From NCBI GenBank assembly GCA_963565915.1, contig OY751490.1, forward strand, positions 3,782,001 to 3,846,000: 64,000 nt of DNA. The letters are read 5' to 3'. Source of the DNA: Entoloma clypeatum. Its lineage: Eukaryota; Basidiomycota; Agaricomycetes; Agaricales; Entolomataceae. Below, piece after piece: positions 53,089 to 64,000 of this stretch (the first letter of the stretch is position 1; every line of letters begins with the position of its first letter). The position numbers and the translations under genes were made by a program. Under the pieces are notes generated by a model. That model worked only from the letters and a program-made list of their open reading frames with translations. It was not told where the DNA came from and made no database searches.

Positions 53089-53483
53089 GCTAAGAATCCC
53101 TTAGCCTTCTCTTTTCCACCTACATAAGTAGTTTACTATTTTCATCTTCTCTCTCTCTTTTGCCCACAATGGACAATTACTTACCACTCCACTTCTCATT
53201 CATACCTGAACATATTTTCATATGGGCCATGTCACAGGGTCCTACTGTCCCACATCATTAATAATGATGGCTGTATATAAATTGTAACTAGTTACAGACC
53301 AGTCTGCAATCGGACACCGGAATATAAATCAGGTTTAAAAAAATAAAATAAATAAAAATAAAATAAAATAAACATAAAAAGGTTCAACATCATCATTCAA
53401 CAGCCAGACAGAACTGTATGTAACACATTCTTGTTCATCTTTTCATCCTTATCATATATCATAAGAACAACATGTATCGTATC
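53089..53483 (+). other. Old LINE 3' end with A-rich tail; OLA1 3' flank
   Basis: Positions 53089-53330 continue the LINE fragment. 53335-53380 is an AAAAT/AAATA-rich tail. The rest is the 3' flank of OLA1. No other gene was seen. Confidence 0.6.
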
Positions 53484-55744
53484 CTAAGCACCAGCCTTCC
53501 AGTATGCAATATCACCGTCAACCACTGTAAATGTATTATCAGCAATCCATCAAGAGAAACGCCGACGAAAAAGACCTACTCTCATATGGCTTCCCCTGCT
53601 GCCTAAGCTTCCCTGCTGCCTTGACGGCAGCCTCGCTTCCATGTTCTTTCAAGTCATCATACGCCATGATCTCCCCACACACAAACTTATTCTCAAAGTC
53701 CGAACTACAAACCAATCAGCCTCGACGAAGCCAAAAAAAAAAGAAACCAGCTGGACGTACTGTATCACACCCGCAGCCTGCGGCGCCTTCGTTCCCTTCC
53801 TGATGGTCCACGCGCGCACTTCATCAGGCCCGCAAGTGAAGTACCGGATAAGCTGCGGGAACGAACGTATCCCCGTCAGACACCGACAGAGAGAGAGAGA
53901 ACGGCAAGTCAACGCCACGCACATCGAGACTGCTGTACCCCGCCTGCGTGATCTTCCCCAACGCACTGATCGCCCCAATCTTCGCCTCCTCCTCTTTCTT
54001 CTCCTCGGGCGACATGAGGACCAGCCGCTCCTCGAGCGCGACGGAGAACGGGATGAGCGGGTCGCCGGGGTTGTGTTCATCGATCCATGCTTTGATCTTT
54101 GGAAGCCTGCCCCCGTGCATCGATCAGCTAGGCCCAAGGGAGCAGCAGACGGTAGGTATGTGCGCACCATTTGTTCTTTTTCCGGACGTAGTCCTTCTCG
54201 CTGAGGTTGACGAGGTATGTGACGGGTTTGGCGGTAAGCAGGGAGAGTCCGTTGACGACGTCTATCTTTGAGGGCGTCAGCGATGAGTGGACAAAGTAGG
54301 AGGACAAGGGAGGCAAAGATGACGGGGGTGTTCAGGAATAAATGTGATCTCAAAGACATATTGGGGCGTTACTCCCGTCTCAACGAGCTGGGTTATCGAG
54401 CGGAAGCTCTTTTTCATCAGGCGAAAAAGGATATCATGAAGGAAGATTCGATGAAGCCGTCGAACTGAAAGCAATTACCTAAAGAGAGATTCAGAGTCAG
54501 CATCAAGTTCGAAGAGCTTGTGTAAAGAACCGGAATGGATCAGAGAAAGACAGATATCTCAAAGGAATATTGGGGCGTTACTCCCTCCTCGACGAGCTGG
54601 GTTATCGAGCGGTTGTGCTCTTTTTCATCAAGGAAGACACTTGAAAGTTTTAGCAAGCCGATATTTAGAATCATATTCACCTAGTGAAAGTTTCAGGTTA
54701 ATGTCGGTCTCATGAGGATACAACGGAAGGGCAAAGATCAAAGGTCAGAAAGACGGAATAATCTCAAAGGAATATCGGGGCGTTACTCCCTCCTCGACGA
54801 GCTGGGTTATCGAGTACATGGACTCTTTTTCATCAAATAATAAGGAAGAGAAGAGGGGCATAAGAGAAGAATATGAGACGCATATATGCACCTCTTTATT
54901 ATTCCAATCCGCTTTCCGAATGTCCTTGTTTTGCTCGGTAAGAACCTTGAATATCTTTTCCACTGTCGCCTTAAAATTATAGTCAAAAGATTTCCAAGGA
55001 AACAATGACATGGCGGCTCACAATCTCTTCTTTCCTTGCCTTGTCCGCAAGACTGTTGCTGCCGAGAGACCGCCCACTCTTCTTCAAGCCTTCCAGCGCC
55101 TTCTCGACCCATTCGATGTCCTTTAACCGTAGCTCTGTCTGGATGACTTCCATATCACGAATGGGGTTGACGTCGCCCTCAACATGAATGACTTCGGCAT
55201 CGTCGAAGGCACGGACGACCTGAAAGATACCGTCCACGGCGCGGACGTGGGATAAGAACGAGTTTCCTAGGCCTGCACCGGTCGAAGCTCCCTAAGAAAG
55301 AGGATAAGAGCGCGCCACCAGAGTACGGTGAGGTCTCCATACCGCCGTGAGACCAGCGATATCGATGCAGGTGAGGAAAGCTGGAACGCGGGAAACAGGC
55401 TTGTACGTTTCACAAAGCCATTCAAAGCGTGCATCTGGCACTGGAATACGGGCTTCCTCCGGGTTTATGGTTGCGTAAGGAAAGTTGGCGGCCTTGCCGA
55501 GGTCTGTGATGACGTGAGAAGAGAGATTTGACGAGATCGACGATAATCACGGACCGGTTTCGGACAGCGCATTGAAGAAAGATGATTTTCCGACGTTTGG
55601 AAGACCTGGCGGCACAATGCTATCCGTCATCGATGAAGAGGTAGGTTTTCTGAGCACGAACAAACCTACGATGCCAATCTTAAGGTTGTTGCTCGGTCGA
55701 CCGAGAAGGACTTTCTTCTCTTGGGCTGCTTTCTTGGGCGGCAT
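53484..55744 (-). CDS. OLA1: Obg-like ATPase 1 (YchF/OLA1 family), ten exons
   Basis: Exons (minus): 55744-55666, 55605-55555, 55503-55343, 55291-55022, 54969-54892, 54265-54168, 54106-53923, 53852-53761, 53704-53580 and 53524-53484. They join in frame to 392 residues, the normal family length. The P-loop LPNVGKSS lies at 28-35, with switch-region [16 protein letters not shown] near 93-106 and NxxE in place of the GTPase NKxD (YLVNLSEKD), a mark of ATP use in this family. The C-terminal TGS domain ([16 protein letters not shown]) and WKAGA end are present. It is a cytosolic P-loop NTPase linked to translation and stress control. All splice sites fit GT-AG, so it looks functional. Confidence 0.95.
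54351..54840. repeat. Three diverged repeats of about 205 bp inside an OLA1 intron
   Basis: The 623-bp intron (54266-54891) is far longer than the others. It carries three copies of a core of about 60 bp (GGGGCGTTACTCCC, then GAGCTGGGTTATCGAG, then CTCTTTTTCATCA) at about 54357, 54567 and 54773. Spacers between copies are also partly alike. The minus strand reads [12 protein letters not shown] in each core, but 2-nt length differences break a common frame. Confidence 0.75.
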
Positions 55745-55979
55745 TTTCTTCTTTGCTGGACAACGACGTGAGGTCGAGAAGAGAGCGGCGAGGAGGGGGG
55801 AGGAGGATTGATGGAAATGTCGGGATGACCGATAGCAGAAAGTTCCAAATCTGCCTGGGTAAGAAAAAAATCGATCAACCATGTCTGGAGAAAGACACAA
55901 AAAATAATAATAAAATATATTTATGCTAACCTCAAAGCACGTGTGATTAAGGGGTTCAGTTCACCACTCTTCCAAGGGC

Positions 55980-57084
55980 ATGCCGCTTCAATTAGGTTCA
56001 TTTTCGGCCTGGGTATCGGTGAACGGCACTGAATGTCCTGAATATGCCATCGAGCGTTCCGAACACTCGGACGGCACACAAGTAACTTGCTGGATTGCCT
56101 CAGAGGCAGGCAAGGTATATCACACCTTTTCTCATCACTTGACTGCCTTTCGTATGGATGGTGGTAGAACTTCGCCGTGTCATGGAAAGTATTGGATGTG
56201 CATCCGAATCGGATAACCTCGTACGAAGGCGTCCTGTCTCTCGATGGTACTCGCTGCGCGTCCAGGATTCTGCGCCCGTCTAGCCCCGTGAAGCAACTGA
56301 CAATGAAAGGGGTGGACACCTCTCAGACGACCCAACGCTTGTTATTATTTTCAAAAATAGAGCTTACAGGTATACCGCCTCAAGGCTTCTCGAAATTCAG
56401 GATTGACGAACAGAGCATTCAGACGACGACACATATCTTCATAGCGCCACCCCGGAACTCGGTGACATCAAGCTAGAGCTGTGGGAGGTTCTGCTTCTCC
56501 ATGATGAGATCTTCGCACAGAACTACAAGACACCCGAACCCCAACAAAAAGTACATGAACGTTCCAAGAAGGGCTCTACGCACTGTATCAAGTAGGCACC
56601 GCATCATTAATTCCATTGATCCCTTCTCAAGATTGTCCTGAGCTTTGCGGAAGAAACCCCACAACCACCAGTCAAGACCACAAGAACTTTCCCAGTTCGT
56701 CGTCTCTGTACATTCATATTCAAATATCGCCCTCTGGGTAAGCTTCGCCAAGTGCTTTTCGGCTATTTCAGAGCTCAATATACTTGTCAAGAAATTCTCC
56801 AAGCCAATGGGATAGCTCCGATGGACAAGACCGTGACACAGCAGGCAGAAGTTCCAGGCGATACTTTTGACCTTACCCATGAGGAAGACAAAGACGTGGC
56901 TGGACAAATCAAAGAGCTCGAGGTAATATGCATGGTTTCGTTCCGCACTACTCTCATTTTGCCTTGCTAGGCTCAATTGGAACAGCTCAAACGCACGCAA
57001 GAATCCAATCAGAAAATCAAGACTGAGGTGAAGAGGGAACCACGCAACATATGGCAACCCCGCGAGATCATAGACTTGACCTAA
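55980..57084 (+). CDS. DUF7918-type protein, paralogue 1
   Basis: Six exons: 55980-56114, 56168-56369, 56423-56591, 56643-56737, 56792-56922 and 56971-57084 (281 residues). The family pattern is a beta-rich N-terminus (FSAWVSVNG, VTCWIASEAGK), LFSKIELT, GDIKLELWEV, the basic motif VHERSKKGSTHC, and FIFKYRPLEILQANGIAP, then a charged helical tail (QIKELEAQLEQLKRTQ). It ends in REIIDLT, a SUMO-interaction-like motif, with FDLT earlier. The biochemical role of the family is unknown. All frames join, so the gene is intact. Confidence 0.88.
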
Positions 57085-57467
57085 GACTGAAGAGCCCCGG
57101 CACCCGAGGGTAGGGTGCGGTTTCACTAGGCACTTGCCATACACGATGTGTGGGAGCAGTTCTGGCTGACCGCGGACCTCGCATCATGTGATCGGTCATG
57201 TAGATAGTAGTTTGTTCCTAGTTTCCTGTTTCTTTAGCTCACTCATCTGAGGGAATGCCGCCCGACTCTTTTCGCCTTCACGGCCCATCTGACCCACCAT
57301 CTCCGAATATCGCGCGACAGTCCTCGCCATAGATGTACATACGAGGTTAACTTGTATTTTTAGCATAGAGGCGCGTTTGTCACATATCACATGGTATGAC
57401 AATGTCACAAGAGAATGATTGAACGTTGAACCCCTCCCCCCTAAGTTGATTGACATAACTTTGCACC

Positions 57468-58572
57468 ATGCCGCAATTAGGCCAATTCACCGCTTCAGTA
57501 GCTGTCGATGGCTCAAAATGTCCCGAATATGCCGTCGAATATTCAGGGGATGGCACCCAAGCCACATGTTGGATCGCTTCACAAGCTGGGAAGGTGCGCA
57601 CCCCCGTGAACAACACGCCAGTAGATCTGACTGACATATATCTCGCAGAAATTTAGCGTTTCCTGGACTTCCCAGAATGTCCCTTTCGCCCAGGACGCAA
57701 GTTTGAGCGTTGATGGTACACCCTCGGCTTCCATAATCTTAGGCCCAGGCGACATAAATACGACGATTGACTCAATTGATACATCACCCACGACACGACG
57801 ATCTCTCATGTTCTCGCAGATAGAACTTACCGGTAACGGTTGATTGAAACATTCTCGTCAAGCACGAATGATGATACAATCGTCGGTAGATGATGACGCC
57901 TACCTGTGTGCTCCTACACCCGAGATTGGAGACATCAAGCTGGAGCTTACCGAAGTCACAATTCATGGTACCCAGCGCGCTGCGACGACGACCTATCGGA
58001 ACGTCCCTGAACCGCCGCAGAAAATCCATGAGCGTTCGAAGAAGGGTTTCACCCACCGTGTCAAGTACGTCTCCTATCCGAAATAGACAAAATCATCTCG
58101 TAAACTCAGCTCAAGCTTCGGAGAGGAAACCCCGCAGCCAAGATTTAACACTGTATCCACCCGCAGGATCCGCCATATTGGGACCTTCGTATTCAAATAC
58201 CGCCCTATGGGTAAATAGCCTCGCGATTTGAGGTATCTCGGACCTCACCCTTCTTCGTCAGCCAATCTACAAGCGACCGGCATAGCTCCGCCTCCGGTGG
58301 GCAGGAGGCGCGTACAGGCAGCGGTCCCGCATGATGTCATTGACCTCACCAATGACCATGAGCCAAAGAAAGACGTAACCAAGCAAATCCAAGAGCTAGA
58401 GGTATTACTCTTATGCGTCGCCCGATACATATTCCGCATTGATCTGACTTTACCTTGTCAGACTCAATTGGAGCGACTGAGGCGCACCCAAGGATCCATC
58501 AAGAGTGAGGTGAAGACGGAACCTCGCAACATGTTTCAGCCTGGACTCGGAGAGGTTATCGACTTGACCTAG
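57468..58572 (+). CDS. DUF7918-type protein, paralogue 2
   Basis: Exons 57468-57593, 57649-57832, 57890-58064, 58116-58210, 58262-58401 and 58462-58572 (276 residues). Intron positions and phases are identical to paralogue 1. Motifs: FTASVAVDG, ATCWIASQAGK, GDIKLELTEV, IHERSKKGFTH, FGEETPQP and FVFKYRPMANLQATGIAP. It carries two V-I-D-L-T motifs, one followed by acidic residues (DVIDLTNDHE) and one at the very end. It sits 383 bp after paralogue 1 on the same strand, a tandem duplicate. Confidence 0.9.
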
Positions 58573-58809
58573 AATCGACGAACCTCGGAGGGAAGTTGCT
58601 TGCCACGCAAATGCCTGCATTGCAGTTGGTGGATGCATTGTATGGACCAGTTGTGAAACGTATCATGGGTACCACTCGTAATTAACCACTGTAACCCTGC
58701 TGTAACCCATAGACTGTAACCCATAGTACATATTGAGTGTCACGATTGGAAACCTGGTCACACGAGTCAAACACACTCGCACAGTCTCGCTCATCGACGG
58801 GACCCCACC

Positions 58810-59910
58810 ATGCCACAATTAGGTCAACTCTCGGCCTGGGTGTCAGTAAACGGCGTCGAAAGTTCCGAATATGCTGTCGAGCATTCCCCGGACGGAAAAC
58901 AAGTGACTTGCTGGGTCGCATCGGAGGCAGGCAAGGTGCGTAGCGTGTTCATCATGTTGACTGCCTCTCATACACTGAATGTAATAGAACTTCGCCGTCT
59001 CATGGAAAGCGTCGTATCCGTCCTTCTCTTACCTCCCTTTCTCGCACAGAGGAATCTTGTCTGTGGACGGCACAAAGTGCGCTTCAAGGATTCTACGCCA
59101 AGCTAGCACTCACAATCATACGACAATGAAAGGGATCGACACCTCACCGACGACTCAGCGGCCATTGCTGTTCTCTAAAATGGAACTCACAGGTCAGCCC
59201 TTGACGCTCTTTTTTTCGTTTGATAAATCAGAAACGACGATCAAGGTATCTAGACGACGACGCGTTCCTTCATACTGCCACGGCGGACCTTGGAGAGATC
59301 AAGCTTGAGCTGAGCGAAGTCGCCGTGCTCAGTTCCAAACTCGCGCAATTCGGAACCAAAGCCCCCCAACTCCAACAAAAAGTCCACGAGCGTTCAAAGA
59401 AGGGCTCCGCGCACTGCGTCAAGTTAGGCACTCCCTACCAGCCTCGATCTGTCACTAAGATCTCTATCAAGGTTTGGAGCAGAAACCCCACAGAGGCACT
59501 TTATAACCACAACAACTCGAGCGGTTCGTCATCTCGGCACTTTCATCTTCAAATACCGTCCTCTTGGTAAGCTTTTTTCAGTTGGATTTTCAGAGATTAA
59601 GACGCTTCCAAGAAATTCTCCAAGCCAATGGAATAGCTCCGATCAACAAGAAGCGGAAGCAGGCCGCAGCGATCTCCAACGACATCCTCGATCTCACCCA
59701 GGACGATGCAGAAGAACCCGCGCCCAAGGAGATCGTGAAACTCGAGGTATCGTCATTCTCGCTTCGCTCTCTCGCCCTCTAACTGTAGGTATCCAGGCTC
59801 GAACTAAAAAGGCAAAGCACGCGCATGAGCCCAGTAAGACCATCAAGACCGAGGTGAAAAACGAACCTCGCAACATATGGCTGCCAGGCGAGATTATTGA
59901 CCTGACGTAG
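58810..59910 (+). CDS. DUF7918-type protein, paralogue 3
   Basis: Exons 58810-58935, 58988-59192, 59254-59422, 59472-59566, 59613-59746 and 59797-59910 (280 residues). Motifs: LSAWVSVNG, VTCWVASEAGK, GEIKLELSEV, VHERSKKGSAHCVKFG and FIFKYRPLEILQANGIAP. A basic KKRKQ stretch precedes DILDLTQDD, and the protein ends GEIIDLT. It starts 237 bp after paralogue 2, and the sequence is closest to paralogue 1. Confidence 0.88.
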
Positions 59911-60167
59911 TAGGGGTTGGGGTCAGGATGCGAGGGCAGACCCTGCCTCGCAACCGTTTTCGGCGACATTCGTAACCTTGAAGCTACGAATGGCTCAGAC
60001 GTATGTATCAATTTAAGTATGTGCTAATGGTACATTATACCGTTGTTATTACATGTACATCACTATAACTCCCTTTCTATATAACCATGATATGTCAGAA
60101 CAGTTTGTATTGTGGACTCTGAGATGTTGGGGATAAACACCAGCGAAAAACGACTTCGAGGAACAAA

Positions 60168-61346
60168 TCAGGTTAGGTCGATGACTTCGTCTGATATCAA
60201 TGAAGATGGAGGCTCTCGCTTGACCTTCTTCGACTGCGGTCCTCTATTTGCTAGTCTTGACTGGATTTCATTTATCCTTCCCTAAAGCCAGATCTCGTCA
60301 ACCACGAGGGGAAGACGAACCCACAGGAACTAAAAGAACCCACAAACAAAACTTTCAGTTCCGCCTCGTCTTTCTCCGCGTCGTAGTCCTGCTTCGTTTC
60401 CTCCTTGACCTCCTTACTCTCCCCGTCGTCGCACGCTTTCCGCTTCTTGTCAATTCCCCCCGGAAGATTGGGTTCAGGTGGCACTATGCCCTGTGCTCGT
60501 AATAGATCTATAGACGATCCTGTCATCCACCAAGTTTTTTTTTCCTCGTAATCACGCTGGTTCGGACGTGCCTATTGAACGATATTTGAAACTGAAGACG
60601 ACCATTTTGCGAAGGTACTCCGCCTCGTGGGGGGGAAGGACGGCCGTCGTCTTGATCTCCTCTTTGCTGAATCTAATAGGGATGGATGATGTAAGTATGG
60701 GGAGATTGAAGGGGCCCAGGAGATGCTACGCATTGGCATACTTGACGCGATGTGCCATAGCCTTCTTGGACCGTTCGTGAACAGGCGCCTCGCTCTGAGA
60801 TTCGTCCCAAGAATGATACGGAGTTATGGGCATTGGGCGACCGAGTCTCAGTTCCCATATTTCGATTTGAATCTCCCCCAGGGATTTGATACTGTCAGAG
60901 TTGAGGTACCGATCCTCGTCTGCCAAAGGACTTTAGCCCTTTTTTGTTTCATGTCTGAGCGCACATCTCACTGACCTGTCGTTTCCAGTGATGAGAAAAC
61001 GAACTTTCGCATCGTGGTTGAAGACATTCGGATGCCCGCAAGAATTCCGGTGCAAACCTGATTTTCACGGAGACAGATCGCCTCGACCGCTGTGCCATCG
61101 ATGATGAACCTGAAGCCCACTTGGAAAGGCTGGCGATCTGTGACTTTCCAGCGAATGTCGAAACTCTGTCGAGATCGAGTCGATCCCGATGTTTCAAGAT
61201 AAACTCAATTGGGATCAAGGAAGACTTACTTGCCCCACCTCCGAAGGCACCCAACAAGACACTGTCCTCGAAGTAGTCTCCTCGCCATATTCCGGCAGGT
61301 TGGTGTTATTGAGGACAATATTTGCATTGTATCCTTGGAATTTCAT
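60168..61346 (-). CDS. DUF7918-type protein, paralogue 4
   Basis: Exons (minus) 61346-61230, 61165-60976, 60919-60742, 60672-60572, 60507-60353 and 60281-60168 (284 residues). Intron 4 starts with GC instead of GT (60571-60570); intron 5 has a weak GTTTTG donor. Motifs: VSCWVPSEVGQ, FVFSSLETT, GEIQIEIWEL, VHERSKKAMAHRVKF and FSFKYRSIDLLRAQGI. The tail has KKRK and a Lys/Glu-rich helix and ends DEVIDLT. It is tail-to-tail with paralogue 3 and forms a subgroup with paralogue 5. Confidence 0.83.
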
Positions 61347-61612
61347 GATTTCTGAAGCAATTGGAACAAAGCGGAACAGTACTAGGAGTCTGGTACTAGT
61401 AGTCCAAGTTGGCGTGAAATCAACGTGAAATGCCCTCGTGCGATCTCTGTCGCAACGAACCGCAACAAGTCACTATTGTACACTACAGACTACGGACATT
61501 AGAGTGCGTTAATAAGGGATATAAAGTGGTTCTCTTGTTGAGAAGTTGAATCACAATAAGTAAAACTGGAATCATGGCGAAGACGACTCCACCCCAAGTA
61601 CCAAACGCTCAT

Positions 61613-62798
61613 TTAGGTAAGGTCAATTACCTCTCCCACTGGCAGCATTAATGAAGACTTGGTCTCCCTCTTGACCTTCTTCGTAGTTTTCGATTTAGTC
61701 CCCTTCTTCTTGACTTTGGACTGGATTTTTTTTATCTTTTCCTGAGGGTGGGATGGAACTCGGTCAAGGCAAATGGTGTTGCGAATCGAAGCCATAACAC
61801 AAACCATCAGAACCTTCACCTCCGCCTCATCCTTTTCATCGTCGGAATCCTTCGCTTCAACATCGTCATCCTTGTGACTGTCGTCTCTATCGCCCGCTTT
61901 TCGCTTTCTGTTGTTCATCTTTTGAGCGTTGGGATCGGGTGGCGCTATACCTTGCGCTCGGAGTATACCTAGAACAAGGAATCCATGAATGTATGCTGAT
62001 TGGACTGTGTGTCATTCGACTTCTGAGGATACCTATTGAGCGATATTCAAAGGTAAAGACGGCTATCTTGCGAAGGTAAGTCGTCTGGACATGCTGGCTA
62101 ACGACGTCATTAGCTTTCACTTCCTCTTTGCCGAATCTGTAAATGCTGAGTTGTGTCGTAAAAGCCCGAAAAAGGCTGCACGTACCTAACACAATGCGCC
62201 ATTGCCTTCTTGGACCGCTCATGGACAGGTTCCCCCCCTAACAGCGTGGCGGACACAGGGGAAAAGGAGGCGGGGATTAGTCCACCAAACTGGACTTCCC
62301 ATATTTCAGCCTTGATCTCCCCCAATGATTTGGTATTATCAGAGGTTAGATATCGATCTTCGTCTGGCAAAAAGAACAGCTTTCATGATCTTGATGATAG
62401 CTGACACTGAAGTAACTGCTCACCTGTTGTTTCAAGAGATGAGAAGATTAGTTCGCGAAGTGTAGTTGGTGATACTCGACGGCCCAAAAATTCCGTGGTT
62501 TTCGTTTCATTCACACGTGCGACCTTTCCTCCCACACAAATCCCGTCAACATAGAACTGGGCACCTGTCTGGAAAGGCACTGGTTTGGTTTTCCAGGACA
62601 AGGTGAAGCGCTAAGAAGGCAGAAGATCAAAAGACGCGTCCCAACCGAACGAGCCCTGGGAGAACTCACCTGCCCCACGTCTGAAGGGACCCAACAAGAA
62701 ACGACAGCAGCCCCGTCGCTGAACCGCGTTTCCTCCCCGTACTCTGGCAAGTTCGCGTTGTTCACGGCGACATTTACTTCAAAGGCTTCATACTTCAT
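61613..62798 (-). CDS. DUF7918-type protein, paralogue 5
   Basis: Exons (minus) 62798-62670, 62610-62424, 62363-62186, 62136-62033, 61968-61814 and 61741-61613 (293 residues). Motifs: VSCWVPSDVGQ, LIFSSLETT, GEIKAEIWEV, VHERSKKAMAHCVRFGKEE and FTFEYRSIGILRAQGIAP. The C-terminal tail is longer and very charged (acidic stretch, then Lys-rich) and ends GEVIDLT. It lies 267 bp upstream of paralogue 4 on the same strand. Confidence 0.87.
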
Positions 62799-63200
62799 CG
62801 AGAAAGGTGAAGGTGTGTAAGTTGGTGCCGAGCTAACGACTCAAGAGCTGGCAGAACGGTGAATCTTGGCTTGCAAACAACCCTGAACACCCACATCATC
62901 TACATCAACGGCAGCGCAACGGCGAGCTGCAACTCCGCTGATCTCGCGATGATTGATTCGCCGCTGGCCGCCACGGCTGGACGGCAGAGAGAAGGCCATG
63001 AGGTAAGAATCGTCATGGTATGGTGAGGAAGACACACCGGAAAGTTGAGGTGTTCAGCGTCTTGGTTCAGTAACTTCCTCATAAGGAAATAAATGAGAGA
63101 ATAGTTCGCCACGTGGTAGATAGCTGTTACGTCACACCCGCTTTTAAGCCAAATATATAATTAAGGACGCAGACCACGGGGTTTACTGCAAGGCTTGACT
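62799..63200. other. Divergent intergenic region
   Basis: Between paralogue 5 (minus) and the P-loop gene (plus). An AT-rich ATATATAA-like stretch at about 63151-63161 lies about 40-50 bp before the plus-strand ATG and could be its TATA box. No ORF is supported. Confidence 0.4.
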
Positions 63201-64000
63201 ATGAACCTCGATGATGAACTGGCCTTTCTCGACGCTAGCGGCCACGACGACCGGGGCCGCGATGAAACGGAATCACTCCTCCAACACCAGCTTATCACGT
63301 CGCCTCTCCTGAATCTTACGGCCGTGAGCCACCATCCCGAAGCTTTCCCTTCTCGCGGACTGCTTGGGACGATGAACAGTGGAGAGCGATTTTACATCAA
63401 CACTAATACTCCGAGCTGCGGTGTGATCTGCGGTGTGCAAGTGAGTCTCGTCTGGGCTTCGAGGACCGATGTCGCTGACAAAGGACTGCATCAGGGCTCA
63501 GGCAAGAGCCACACCCTATCTTGTATTTTGGAGGCTTCCCTGGTCGCCGATTCAAGGATCGGGCGACTGCCTCAACCACTCGCAGCACTCGTGTACGCAT
63601 TTTATGCTGCGGTTGTCACGGTAATTCCATGCTCAAGCAATCACAGGTTTCATTTTGACCAACAAGACTGTAATCGACCTGCTGAGGCTGCCTTTTTGTC
63701 ATGCCCCGCATCTGAGAACGCAAGCCAAACACATCGAGACCTCCTCCCAAAGGTCACGATACTGTGCTCGTAAGTTTTTCCCGCCGTCTGCGATTCCCTA
63801 CACCTCCTCACGCCACTAGACCAAGCAACGTCACGCGTAGACGCCGCGCGTACGCTAGCCTTCCACACATTCGAGTCGAGCCGCTCTATCTTTCGGAGCA
63901 AGACCTCACTGCGGACAGGATGCTGGCGATCATGGGATGCGACAATACGGAGGTAAATGGTTATTCAGTTGGTGCCAACAGCCGCTCACTGCACGCCAGA
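63201..64000 (+). CDS. P-loop NTPase, N-terminal exons (runs off window)
   Basis: Exons 63201-63440, 63495-63592, 63647-63769 and 63820-63952 join in frame. The next intron begins at 63953. The protein starts MNLDDELAFLDASGHDD, then GERFYINTNTPSCGVICG. The Walker A motif GVQGSGKSHT is created across the first intron. Then come FHFDQQ, VTILCSPSNV, VEPLYLSEQDL and MLAIMGCDN. It resembles a conserved P-loop protein seen in mushroom genomes, of uncertain function. The ATG at 63201 is the first in a good context. Confidence 0.75.

Overview
The window looks like a chromosome segment of a mushroom-forming basidiomycete (Agaricomycetes, probably Agaricales). The reasons are short spliced introns of about 50 bp, a five-gene DUF7918-type family known from these fungi, and the mix of Tf1/sushi-like Ty3, Copia, Tad-like LINE and hAT elements. 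The species cannot be named from the sequence. Positions 1-53.4 kb are a nested transposon island. Positions 53.4-64 kb carry ordinary, intact-looking host genes.

Island, left to right. (1) Ty3/Gypsy copy 1 (minus, its 3' end off-window; 5' LTR 5594-5980) sits in a hAT transposase remnant (to about 7842), which abuts a decayed LINE (7843-8520). That LINE is cut by a second-subfamily LTR (8521-8923). (2) An older, different Ty3 element (Gypsy-3, minus; gag, protease and pol about 26.9-33.7 kb) carries a spliced gene in antisense. A related remnant with another antisense spliced gene lies at 9.1-12.2 kb. Gypsy-3 was later split by an intact 6.65 kb LINE (12432-19087, 13-bp target duplication) and by a Copia element (19272-25056, 5-bp duplication CACTC). 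(3) Gypsy copy 2 (33781-40758) has LTRs of two different subfamilies and a solo LTR inside pol, and looks like a recombinant. (4) A 4.7 kb DNA transposon with hAT-type ends (41289-46011; perfect 8-bp duplication GATCAGTG) is filled with minisatellites, a LINE ORF1 fragment and a tRNA-like sequence. (5) A second Copia element (46916-53088, duplication GCTAA), with a solo Gypsy LTR in one of its own LTRs, splits the tail of an old LINE.

The Gypsy family shows Tf1-type self-priming: 11 nt placed 34 nt downstream of the TATA box are exactly complementary to an 11-nt primer-binding site two bases after the LTR. The Copia family instead has a primer site matching the anticodon arm of initiator tRNA-Met. 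In five of five informative comparisons, the stop codons that break these elements are CGA to TGA changes, as expected from CpG methylation and deamination. Two further stops lack a CGA partner.

Host segment: a complete ten-exon Obg-like ATPase gene (OLA1, minus, 53484-55744); five intact six-exon DUF7918 paralogues (three plus at 55980-59910, two minus at 60168-62798), each ending in a SUMO-interaction-like V/I-I-D-L-T motif; and the first exons of a P-loop NTPase gene (plus, from 63201). No CRISPR array, rRNA or functional tRNA gene was seen.
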